DNA from: Hepatocystis sp. ex Piliocolobus tephrosceles
Taxonomy: Eukaryota; Apicomplexa; Aconoidasida; Haemosporida; Plasmodiidae
Length of the DNA stretch: 32,592 nt
NCBI GenBank assembly: GCA_902459845.2
Contig: CABPSV020000025.1
Coordinates: forward strand, 1 to 32,592
Direction: 5' to 3'
Part shown: positions 10,382 to 20,466 of the stretch, in pieces
Layout of the letters: every line of letters starts with the position of its first letter
How positions within the stretch are numbered: position 1 is the stretch's first letter
Notes under the pieces: model-generated
The model's input: only the letters and a program-made list of their open reading frames with translations
Told to the model about the DNA's origin: nothing
The model's database searches: none
Translations under genes and position numbers: made by a program

Positions 10382-12087
10382 TTAAACTATTAATTTCATT
10401 GGATTCATATATCTTTTTGTTATTTTATGACGTTAAACACGACATACAACTTTTTGTTTTTTTAAATTAATAATAATCAATTTTATATAAGAAAAAAAAA
10501 TTAAAAAAAAATAAAATAAATATATATAGAAAACTATTAGTAATTTAAATTTTTTTTTTTTTTTTAAGTTTAAAATAACTTTAACCAAAATTTAAATATT
10601 ATTAATCAAACTTTTATTTCATTGGTATTTTAAAACTTTTGTCATGACTTGTCACATTAAGCATTTTATTTAATCTTATTAATAAATGGGCTTCATTATT
10701 TTATATTTATAATGCTACTTTATATATATATCAAAAAAATAATATAATAAAGTTTTTATTAACTTATTTTTCATTCAGTTTTATTAAGAAAAATAAAGAT
10801 TTTAAATAATAATGTATTACACACGCATGGGTTTAAAATAATAAAAACCACATCATTGAAAAACAAAGAAATTTTAGCTTTAATAAAAAAAAATAAAAAT
10901 TTTAAGTAATAATTTATTACAAATGCACGCATTTTCACTGAAAAACAAAGAAATTTCAGCTTTAATAAAATAAAATAAAGATTTTAAGTAATAATTTATT
11001 ACAAATGCATGCGTTTAAAATATTAAAAACATATCTTTGAAATATAAAGGAATCAGAAACCATTTTTTTTTGTAAGTCTTATTTTTATGTTATAAAAAAT
11101 ACATGAATACACGAATATCTATAAGTTAAAAAAAAAACAATTAGCCATTTTTAATTATGTGTATTTCATAAATTGCATTAAAAACAAAAAGACCACTTAT
11201 CCATTTGTTTTTATTTTGTTTTATCATTCACAATAATTAGAGCATTATAATTTATTATTTATTATATAATTTTTTTTATATCCTATATTTCGGTTTCTTT
11301 TATAAATGTACTTTAAAACTTTTTATTTTTAAATATGATTAATGTTTTTAATTTAATACATGTACATATATTAAAAAACGCTGATTTTTTTTTTTTTTTT
11401 TTAAATTTAATGTGATCTTATATAGAAACATGTATTTTTTATTATATAACAAAATAATTTTAAATTATGTTAACAATTATTGATCTTTGTTATTTTATTA
11501 AAAATAACAAATTAAGTGAAAAGCAATGATTATATTAAACAATTTAAATAATAAAAATATATATATATATATATATATAATGTACTGCGTATATTAAAAT
11601 AAATAACGTTGTATGTGAACTTTTTCTTCCATTTTTATTATAAGTCTTAAACAATATATTTATTTATAAAATAACATTTTAAAAAATTTATATAATTTTT
11701 TATTTCATTAATACAACCATTTCATAGAACCATAAATATAATAAAAAAATATATACTGAAACATTGTATGTATATGATAAAAAATAAATCACTTTAAATA
11801 ATTTATTTACAGATACATAATAAATATATTTATTTATTATAATTAATATATAATATTATTATTATAAAATAACACAAAAAAAATTATTTTTGTTAATACG
11901 TAAACAGTTTTTTTTTTTTTTGGCACATAATTATTTTCATCAAATTAATTGTATAAACAATATATAAAGAAATCCGAGCTTTATTACAATTAATTAAATA
12001 CAGAATTTCTTATATATACACATATTATCTTTTATTTTATTTTTTTATTTTTTTTTTTATTTTTTGTAAGATTACATATTTAACAAA
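10382..12087. other. Gene-poor A/T-rich DNA with a tandem repeat
   Basis: No gene was seen. It holds the three-copy repeat at 10791-11054, a (TA)n tract at about 11559-11580, and poly-T next to the gene starting at 12088, which likely forms that gene's 5' leader and promoter. Confidence 0.6.
10791..11054 (+). repeat. Three imperfect tandem copies, about 80-100 bases each
   Basis: Copies start near 10791, 10891 and 10973 with AAATAAAGATTTTAAGTAAT. They share TTTATTACAAATGCATGC, and the junctions share AACAAAGAAATTTCAGCTTTAATAAA. Copy 2 lacks about 20 bases (the GTTTAAAATATTAAAAAC part) and copy 3 is cut short. No coding frame runs through them. Confidence 0.75.
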
Positions 12088-12438
12088 ATGACTCAAAACA
12101 AGAAAATATGTATTTTTTTAATTATAATCATATTGTTTATTTTCAATAATTCTCTTGTCTCTACCGCTCATATCGGACCATTAAATATTAATACAGATAA
12201 AGTGATGAAACTAGATGAAAACAAAATACATGAGAAATGTAAAATTATCAATTTAATAAATTGCATTGTAACGGGAACGCTTTCAGTCTTTTTACTTGCA
12301 TTATCAGGATGTTTAATTTACGACACAGTACAGCAAGCAAAATTTTATAAAAAAATGGATGAAGTGATAGAAGAAGTTCAAGCGAAGTATGATGCAGAAA
12401 CCCAAACAAATAAGTCATATCCTAATATTTCAAGTTAA
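12088..12438 (+). CDS. Small signal-peptide plus single-membrane protein, ETRAMP-like topology
   Basis: A 116-residue single-exon frame. Residues about 1-27 form a signal peptide (hydrophobic core CIFLIIIILFIF, then a small-residue VSTA cleavage site). A short charged lumenal segment follows (KVMKLDENKIHEKC). The membrane segment is about residues 50-76 (LINCIVTGTLSVFLLALSG), and an acidic, lysine-containing tail makes up the last 40 residues (MDEVIEEVQAKYDAE). Plasmodium early-transcribed membrane proteins (ETRAMPs) have this order (signal, short charged loop, membrane helix, charged tail) and sit in the parasitophorous vacuole membrane. The loop here is less lysine-rich than usual, so the family call is tentative. 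The start has a good A-rich context (AACAAAATG) behind a T-rich leader. Confidence 0.75.
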   Translation: MTQNKKICIFLIIIILFIFNNSLVSTAHIGPLNINTDKVMKLDENKIHEKCKIINLINCIVTGTLSVFLLALSGCLIYDTVQQAKFYKKMDEVIEEVQAKYDAETQTNKSYPNISS

Positions 12439-12693
12439 AAAGTTAAGATGTAAGTATAAGATATAATTAATATTTATGAACTATAATTATGTAAGAGTTT
12501 ATACAGTTCAACACATTTTACAAAAAAAAACCAAAAACGACATTAAAATGCAATTCATTGTATATGTTATGTAAAGTTATAATAATAGTATACATGTTAT
12601 ATTATTTTTTATTTTTTCATTATATAGTTTTCATAATTTTGTATTATAATATATACCGTTTGTGTTTTACCTCTTTTTTTTTTTTTTTTTTTA

Positions 12694-12728
<35 letters not shown>

Positions 12729-14132
12729 GGAGATCATACAACATTTATATATGTATACACGGATTTTTCTACAAACATAATACATAATAATGTATATGTT
12801 ATATATTTATAAATGTTTTTAATTGTGATTAAATTGTTATGTAAATTATTATAGTGCTGTCTTATTTTAAAACATTTTATAACTTATTTTTAAACCGTAA
12901 ACTGATTTAAAAAAAAAAAAAAAAAAATTAATTAAATTTTTATCACACAAATAAAAATTTATAAAAATAAAGGATTTTAATGTTTTTGTATTAATTTAAT
13001 ATTCATGCATCTTTTTCGTTTGTGTCTGTACAGAAAACAAAAAAAGAAATATAATATTTAAAATAAAGATTTAAAAATGAGCTCTATAACACGTCAATAA
13101 TGAACATAACTCTAAAAATAAATCTGTATATATGTATGTAAGCAAATACATATTTTATTATATTTAAGTCATTCCTATGAAAATATTGTAATATTAATAT
13201 ATTCCAATATTGTTATATTTTTAAAACATTTATTATAAAAAAATTACATACGTAACACTTCCCTTTAATTTTTTAATCTGATTAATACACCCCATTAAAA
13301 GAATTACCCAAAACGCCTGGAAAAAAAAAAAAAAAATAAGCTTTCTGTTTTTTTTTTTTTTTTTTTTCTTTTTACTTAAATATTTTGTTACAAAAAAAAA
13401 AAAAAATTCTCTTTTTATTTAAAAAGTTTACTAGCTTTTGAAAATTGAAATATATACAATATATATGTTTACTACTTTTATATACTATTCGAAATTGTTT
13501 ATTTTTTAAGCTCTTCTGAATTTACAGAATTACATTAAGAAAGATATTGTCAATATTAACATTGTTAATTATTTTATTTTTTATTTTTTATTTTTTATTT
13601 TTTATTTTTTATTTTATTTTTTGTACAAATGCTTTAACATAGTATTAACATAAATATAGGATTATTTCTTAATTTTTATTTTAATAATTTGTATTTGTAA
13701 AAGCAAAAAGAATAATAAATATGTGATATTTGTAAATTTTTACAACACAATTTTTTTGTTTTTTTCTTCTTTAAATTCAGTATTTTATAAACCTTATTTT
13801 TATTTTAAATTGCTTTAATGTATTAAAGATTGAATAATTAAAATAATAACTTTAAGTGCACATATATATACGCACTGATTAAGAATAACTGTTAAAATGT
13901 GTTTGCTTTTATTAAGCACAAACAAGCTTAGTATCTATTAAAAACAAAAAACATGTACGCAGGATATATATAAAACTGACAGTTTTATATAAACAGAAAT
14001 AACAAATCTGTAATATATATAGATATATATAGGCATTTTTGTGTGTGCTCCCTAAGAAAACATAAATAAGTATATATATTCGAACACATCAGTAAAAGAC
14101 ACAACTGTAGCAACAAAAAAAATAAAAAAAAA
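12439..14132. other. Intergenic DNA with homopolymers and an ATTTTTT microsatellite
   Basis: No gene is supported. A plus-strand frame at 12558-12812 is carried by poly-T runs (12676-12692 and 12700-12726) and was not called. The right end is the 5' flank of the gene at 14133. Confidence 0.6.
13571..13622 (+). repeat. ATTTTTT microsatellite
   Basis: Five perfect 7-base ATTTTTT units at 13576-13610 are flanked by ATTTT and a further ATTTTTT. Confidence 0.85.
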
Positions 14133-14627
14133 ATGAACCACTCACTTCGGACAAAAAATAATCTTGTGAATTTTCTAGTTAACAATCCTTTTATCAACAA
14201 AAAATACATAATTAACAACGCAAGAGATACCATTTGTATGAAACAAACTTTTAGCACGCATAATACTAAATATAAAAATAACTTTTCTGATAACCAAAAT
14301 CCTGAAAATACAAATGAACAGGAAAATAGTAATTCATATACAAATCCCAAATATAAAATTAATAATTCACAAATAAAAAGAAACTTAAGTGTTTTTGGAC
14401 ATAACAGAGGAAAAATATTTGTAAGCATTAAAAAGGATTTTAATAGTTTTGTTGTCAATTCATTAATTATCTCAGTTTTTCTATATTCAATTTACACGCT
14501 AGCACCTAAAGAAACCATATCACAGAGAAGAAAGAGAATTCTTACTGAACGATTAATGAAAGAATATGAAATTTCTCCTAAAGATCTTGAGATGATTGAA
14601 GAGTATGAAGAAATAATAGAAAAATAA
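14133..14627 (+). CDS. Small single-pass membrane protein, possibly mitochondrial
   Basis: A 164-residue single-exon frame that I do not recognise. The first 30 residues are basic and Asn/Ser-rich with no acidic residue (MNHSLRTKNNLVNFLVNN), which would fit a mitochondrial targeting sequence. A low-complexity Asn-rich linker follows. One membrane segment lies at about residues 108-125 (VNSLIISVFLYSIYTLA). The C-terminal 40 residues are highly charged and probably helical (basic ISQRRKRILTERL, then acidic). Small inner-membrane assembly factors often look like this, but that is inference from shape only. The start context is A-rich (AAAAAAAATGAAC). A plus-strand gene next to minus-strand RER1, so the two are convergent. 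Confidence 0.7.
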   Translation: MNHSLRTKNNLVNFLVNNPFINKKYIINNARDTICMKQTFSTHNTKYKNNFSDNQNPENTNEQENSNSYTNPKYKINNSQIKRNLSVFGHNRGKIFVSIKKDFNSFVVNSLIISVFLYSIYTLAPKETISQRRKRILTERLMKEYEISPKDLEMIEEYEEIIEK

Positions 14628-14963
14628 TTTATTTTGTTATTTTTTTTTTTTGGGACAAAATCATAATATAAACATATGTTATAATCATTAGATTAATATA
14701 AGAGGGGGGGGAGGGAATGACACAGTTCGGTAATATATTTATTAATCTATTGATTTTTTTCTTTTTTTTTTTCAATTGAAATGTCTAAAAAAATGATAAA
14801 CATGTTCTTATATTTAAAAAAAAATATATATATAGATATATTATGCTACAGACATATTCTAAATTGGTATATTTAAACATCAGTTGAAATATAAGTTTAA
14901 ACTTTATTTTGTAATTTTTAAAAATTGAAAAATTAAATTTATAAAATAATAAGTAATAGTGAG

Positions 14964-14994
<31 letters not shown>

Positions 14995-15187
14995 ACATAA
15001 TTGTATAAGTAACACCTTAACAAATATTAAATAACAATTAATAACAATATTTTATTATGTATTATATTTTTCAGATATATCAATGATTAAAAAAAAAAAA
15101 ATTAATTGTTATACAAAATTATGTGTTATATTATATATACATATATATTCATATATGATATATAAGGAGTTACGTATAGTTTTAATA
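14628..15187. other. Convergent intergenic region with poly-A and a G-run
   Basis: The 3' flanks of the plus-strand gene ending at 14627 and of RER1 ending at 15188 meet here. Notable are the G-rich stretch at 14702-14715 and an A-run at about 14963-14991. The minus-strand frame at 14785-15015 is built on that A-run and is not a gene. Confidence 0.6.
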
Positions 15188-15952
15188 TCACTTTTTATTT
15201 TTATTTCCACGGGCAATAGAACCATATGTTTGCTTAGTAGCTAAAAAAAAAAAAAAATATAAATACATATACATATATAAATGTGTGTAACCATAAATAA
15301 TTTATATGTAGAATAATGTCAATACTGTAAAATGTAAAACTTTTTTTTTTTTTTTAAACATTACATAATAAATTTTTTAAAACTAAAAAAAAATCTTACA
15401 TGTGTTAAAAGGTAAATATTTAAACCTAATCATATTTTTAATCTGTTCCTTCATAGTTGCTAAAAATAAACATATAAAATAAAACAATAATAAAGGCCAA
15501 AATACTGGTATATCTAAAAATGGGAAAAATGTACAAACTATTGATATAAGAATTGCTCTGGTAGCAAATAACCAAAATTTGAATTCATTTAGTTTTCTTA
15601 AAAAGGGTCTAAATTCTTTTTTATCATCAATTTGGCTTCCAACTTTTGCTTCATTCGTTTGTTGCATTGGTAATAATAAACCATTATTTTCATTTTCATA
15701 TTGTTCATATATTTCTTCTATGTTATGTGGAGTTAAAAATCTTAAAAATAAATTTAATAAAAAAATAGATAATGCATATGACACGACATAAAAACCTGTA
15801 ACATAATATACTCTTAAAATGTACATTATAAGTATACCCAACAAACTAAACCATCTTGTTTTTATATATAACGTCGTCTTATCTACATAATAATTATGCG
15901 TATTAATTATTTTTTGATACAACTGTGGCACGAATACTTCATTCTCTTCCAT
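15188..15952 (-). CDS. RER1: RER1, Golgi-to-ER retrieval receptor
   Basis: RER1 is a four-helix Golgi membrane protein that returns escaped ER membrane proteins to the ER in COPI vesicles. Exon 1 (15952-15400) gives 184 residues. The conserved N-terminal region includes YYVDKTTLYIKTRW. Two hydrophobic pairs lie at about residues 36-72 and 127-163, a linker with the conserved FRPF..LNEFKFW block sits between them, and RFKYLPF follows. The donor is ACAT|GTAAGA and the acceptor TTTTTAG|CTACTAAG. Exon 2 (15240-15188) adds STKQTYGSIARGN and a lysine-rich tail, matching the basic C-terminus of the family (PFsxGKxxY). Total length is about 201 residues, normal for RER1. Without the second exon the frame would run into an unrelated CKIFF end. 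The start ATG is the only sensible one, behind a poly-T/A leader. Identification rests on sequence recognition plus the Rab7 neighbour. Confidence 0.93.
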
Positions 15953-16560
15953 TTTTGTTTTTGTATTAATTTTTTTTTTTTTTTTTTAATTTTAAAAAAC
16001 TGGTAGCTGAATTTAATTTTCTATTATCATTTAAAAGAAACTACGATTAAATGCATATACCACATGTATCTATATATATTGTACATATGTATATGTTGTA
16101 TTTATGAATATACATACGTATACTGTTATAAGTAACATATAAAAAATAAATTAACAGTTTTACAACTTTTTGCACATTTTATTAAAAGAAAATAATAAAA
16201 TTAATTACTTTTCAATTTATTATTATAATCTTTATGTAAGTTAGCTCTTATCGTCTTAATATACAAATGAATTGTACGTAACTATATAAAATAAATTTAA
16301 TATTTATTTATTGAAACATCATAAAAACACAGAAGAATTAATATTTTTTTTTTTTTTTTCTCCAAAAAATACTTACTATAAAACTTATATTAAAAACAAA
16401 AGATATGTACAAAAATATATATACTTTATGATCTTCTGATTTATTAAAATACAGCAGATTATTTACATAACAAAAAAAAATTTCTTACAATATATATTTA
16501 ATACGAAGAATTAAATTATAAACAGTATATACTTTTTTTAAAAAAAATATTATATTTGCA

Positions 16561-16563
<3 letters not shown>

Positions 16564-16597
<34 letters not shown>

Positions 16598-16625
16598 TCA
16601 TATAAAATGAGATGGAATTTGTTTA

Positions 16626-16689
<64 letters not shown>

Positions 16690-16704
16690 ATTTTTTTTTT
16701 TATA

Positions 16705-16781
<77 letters not shown>
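16564..16781 (+). repeat. Extreme poly(dA:dT) cluster
   Basis: A T-run of 29 (16564-16592), an A-run of 60 (16627-16686) and an A-run of 75 (16707-16781) lie within 220 bases, separated by short A/T spacers. The true lengths may be unreliable, because such runs are hard to sequence. They lie about 0.6-0.8 kb upstream of the RER1 start. Confidence 0.85.
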
Positions 16782-16783
<2 letters not shown>

Positions 16784-16940
16784 AATAAATACAATGCATT
16801 TATTTTTTTTTGTATAAAGGCAATCTTAAATGCACAAAAAAGAAAAAAAAAAAAAAAAAAAAGCATTAAAAAATTATTATTTTTTTCTTATGTTTTTGAT
16901 ATATTTTAAATGATTAAAAAATATATTTATGTTTTTATTG

Positions 16941-16992
16941 TTTTATTATTTTATTATTTTACTATTTTATTATTTTACTATTTTATTATTTT
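16941..16992 (+). repeat. 8-base TTTTATTA/TTTTACTA microsatellite
   Basis: Six 8-base units run from 16941 to 16988. The A-T-T-A and A-C-T-A forms alternate from the second unit onward. Confidence 0.8.
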
Positions 16993-18131
16993 AAATATAA
17001 ACTAGAGCAATGAAGCAAAAAGAAAAAAAAAAGAAAAAAAAAAGAAAATTGAATCAAAAAGCGTCAAATGATTACAATTATGTATTTTAAAAAAATTAAA
17101 TGTTTCTAAAAAAAAAGATACTGAATATTTGACTTTTACAGGCAATTATAAGTGATTAGATAATAACGATAAATATATATATATTAAAGCAATGATGAAT
17201 TATACAACAAGTTGCAATATAAATGAACGTACATATATAAGTAGAAAACAACTGCGTAAAATTAAAATGGGTATACGAAAACCATGCTAAATAAAAAACC
17301 TCAAGAGATAATATAATAAAGCATAATGTAAACGTCACAAAAGAAAAAATAAATAAATAAAACAAAATAATAAATAAAAAATGAGAATTCTAAAAGAAAC
17401 TGTAGTGAATAAAAAAAAAAAAACGTTTCATTTTAAAACTGTGGTATTATTACAAATTTTCAAAAGATTTTAACAATTATAGTTATACTCCCCTTTATAT
17501 GCCAAAACCAAACAAAACAAAAAAAGAAAGAAAGGATTTATGTGAAAAAAAAAAATGATCTATATATAAAAAAAAGAAAAAAAAAAAAAAAAACTTGGAC
17601 TATTACAAAAAAAAAAAAAAAAAAACCTTACATAAATAAAAGTAAATATGTATATTATGTTGATTTTATTAACCAATTTCGTGCATAACTTTGAAATGCA
17701 CAAAACAAGTATTCAAAGTGTTCATGTGCTAACTTTTTAAATATCATGAATTTATAGAAAATAAAAAAAAATGTGTTAGTTATTTTATTAAAAATAAAAT
17801 AATACTATATGTATCCAACGTAATTAAACATAAAAACTTAAGTCATATAAATGATATAATAAAATAAAAATAAAAAATGCAGTGCATTTCTTAAATAAAT
17901 ATATTATCTAATATATAACAAAGTATAAAAAATAGTAAAACATTGTGTAATGATATATATATATATATATATATATGTGTATATTTCGCGTATGAACAAA
18001 TAGGTGCATTTATATATATAAAAAGTTTTAAACACGGTAATAAAAATATTCATAATTCAGTAAACACACCCATAAAAAAACGTTGCACATATTTATGTGT
18101 CGAATGCAAATAGTTATGCGATAATAAAAAT

Positions 18132-18188
18132 ATGTAATTTGTAAAGATGTAATTTGCAAATATGTAATTTTCAAATATGTAATTTGCG
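18132..18188 (+). repeat. 15-base repeat just downstream of Rab7
   Basis: ATGTAATTT recurs at 18132, 18147, 18162 and 18177, a 15-base period. On the minus strand, in the frame that starts at 18289, these units read NYIF plus one variable residue. They fall in the Rab7 3' flank. Confidence 0.75.
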
Positions 18189-18279
18189 TAAGTCAATAAC
18201 AAACAATTGCAGAAAATATTATATACTACACATTTATATGTATAAGCTGAAAAAAATGTTTTTTTCAATATTTCAATTT

Positions 18280-19171
18280 TCAACAACATTTGGACATATT
18301 TATTGGCGCATCATTTTGATTATTTAGAGAAAATGTCTCGGGTAAATATCTAAAAAAAAAAAAAAAAAAAAAAAAAAATAATATGTAATATATGGTGTCA
18401 TATATATAAGTGCATCCTGATGGATGTAACCTTTTTAATATTATATTTTTGCTTTATTTTCTCACATTTGGTCTTCCTGATTTTCTTGTTTCATTGCCTT
18501 TCTTGCTATTTCATCAAATGCTTGGTCAACATTAATTGCGTTTTTTGCACTTGTTTCAAAGTAAGGTATGTTGTTATTAGATTTACACCAGTGCAAAACT
18601 TTTAATGATTGAACCTAATAATAGTAATATAACACATAAGTTTACATATATTTATATATATTGAAGCAAATGTTACCATGAATATGCAATATTAGGTTTA
18701 TTTTATTAGTTTCTTTTTATTACTTTTCTTTTACTGGTCTCATCAACTTTATTTCCAATAATAACGAATGGAAAATTTTCAGGATCTTTTGGACTAGCCT
18801 ATAATTAGTAATTATTGATAGAAATAAATAAGTAAATAAAATACTTACATAAAATCGTACAACATAAAAATATCACTAAGTGCGCACATATATACATCAT
18901 GTAATCATATTTATATTATTATCAACATTGTTGCATATATGTTCGAAAAGGTAACAACATTTTTTTTTATTTTTTGCATAGGTTTCTATTACTTGAATTA
19001 AAAATTCGTCTTTCCATGATTCTAAAGATTCATATGTTTTATAGTTTGTTAAGTCAAAAACTAAAACACAACAATCTGCTCCTCTATAAAATGCCACACC
19101 TAAACTTTGAAAACGTTCTTGTCCCGCTGTGTCCCATATCTAAAAAGTGGAATATACAATAAAGTTAAGTA

Positions 19172-19204
<33 letters not shown>

Positions 19205-20466
19205 TCATTAATTTATTATTTTTAACACTTTTCTTTTTTTTCTAACTTGCATAGTCAGTTGCTCATTGTCAACTACCGTTTCTTTTGTTAAAAAATCGGC
19301 TCCAACTAAAAAAAATAAAACAAATTATTATATAGTGAAACTGAAGGCATAAAATAACATAATGAAATTGTAATTAATTTTCTAAATACTTGTCGCCTTG
19401 TATTGATTAGTAAATTTTTTATTAACATATTGATTCATTAATGATGTTTTTCCAACACTGAAATAAAAAAATTAAAAAAAAAAAAAGGTAAAAAATGGGG
19501 TACAGAAAAAAAAAATAATAAGATAAGATACGATAAGATAAGATGGGATAGTATACAATAAATGCAGTATTATATATTAAAAAAAAACTGTTGTAATACA
19601 AAAATGGAAAAACCAAAAAATTATTTTTTCGTGTTTTAACACCATAAACAGCTTAATATATAACGTAAAAAAAAAAAATATGTTTGAATAAAGGAAATGA
19701 TTTTAAATGCTAATTTCTGTTTTTTAGATAAATTATATCTTGTATATAGGCATTTCAAAATTATATATTTTTTAAGCAAAAATATTCTAAAATGTTTTTT
19801 TATTCTATTTTTCTTATGTAATAATTATTTTTTTATGTTATTGCCTTTGTTGCTGTTCTATATATTTATTATTAAAACTTAGATTAGTTCACTTATAAAT
19901 ATATACAAATATTAACAAGTATATTATTTAGGTTGGGATGTTGTGTTTTAAATCACATGTTACTAAAACAAAAATGCTAATTCAGTATAAACTTTTAAAA
20001 ATTTATATAAAAAATATATATGTTTCTTCGTATTTGTAAAAATTTTAATAAAATGCTTAAATGTAAACATATTGTATTAAACTATGACAAACTATTCTTT
20101 TTCATTTAAAAAAAAAGAAAAAAAAAAGTGTTTCACTTTTAAAACAATTCAGTTTTTGTTTTTGATTTGCAATTTTTTATTCTAAAGTTTATGCTTTACA
20201 ATTTCACTAAAATGCTTATCTCATTTTTGTTAGTATTTCATTCTTTTTGTTGTTTTATTTTTTTTTTTTAGGTTGTTTATTATTAAATAGCATAATTTAT
20301 CAACATTTCCCAGTTTCCATTTTCCTTATTTTTTTTTTTTTTTCACAATTTATATATGTTTTTATATAACTATTTTCTATTTTTTATCTATTTTTTTTTT
20401 TTTACGTATTTACCCACTATCTCCTAGAATAATAACTTTTAAAATTGTTCTCTTTTTATTTGACAT
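18280..20466 (-). CDS. RAB7: Rab7, late-endosomal small GTPase
   Basis: Rab7 controls late endosome/vacuole traffic and recruits retromer. Seven exons on the minus strand join in frame: 20466-20414, 19457-19390, 19305-19247, 19139-18993, 18798-18724, 18614-18466, 18349-18280 (621 bases, 206 residues). All GTPase motifs are present: P-loop GDSGVGKTS, switch I region ending in the conserved Thr of [18 protein letters not shown] and ETSAK. Rab7-typical blocks are [43 protein letters not shown] and the QIYLPE segment. The protein ends in CC, the double geranylgeranyl site. The last exon is needed for this; without splicing at AAAT|GTGAGA the frame would stop at a TGA and lack the prenylation site. 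The first intron (956 bases) splits the P-loop codon GG|T; the others are 84-194 bases. Length equals that usual for Rab7. Confidence 0.96.

Larger units (their letters stand above)
15953..18279. other. Long intergenic region between RER1 start and Rab7 end
   Basis: This is the RER1 promoter side (left) and the Rab7 3' side (right). It contains very long poly-A runs (16627-16686 and 16707-16781) and a T-run (16564-16592), an 8-base repeat at 16941-16992, a (TA)n tract near 17957-17976, and a 15-base repeat at 18132-18188. No gene was seen. Confidence 0.6.

Noticed and set aside
12558..12812. Plus-strand frame with long Phe runs
   Set aside because: Carried by two poly-T tracts; Phe homopolymers are artefacts of translating poly-T.
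13985..14458. Minus-strand frame of 157 codons rich in Leu/Phe
   Set aside because: Antisense to the better-supported plus-strand gene at 14133-14627, whose start context and charge pattern are convincing.
16591..16866. Poly-Phe minus-strand frame
   Set aside because: Pure translation of the A60 and A75 tracts.
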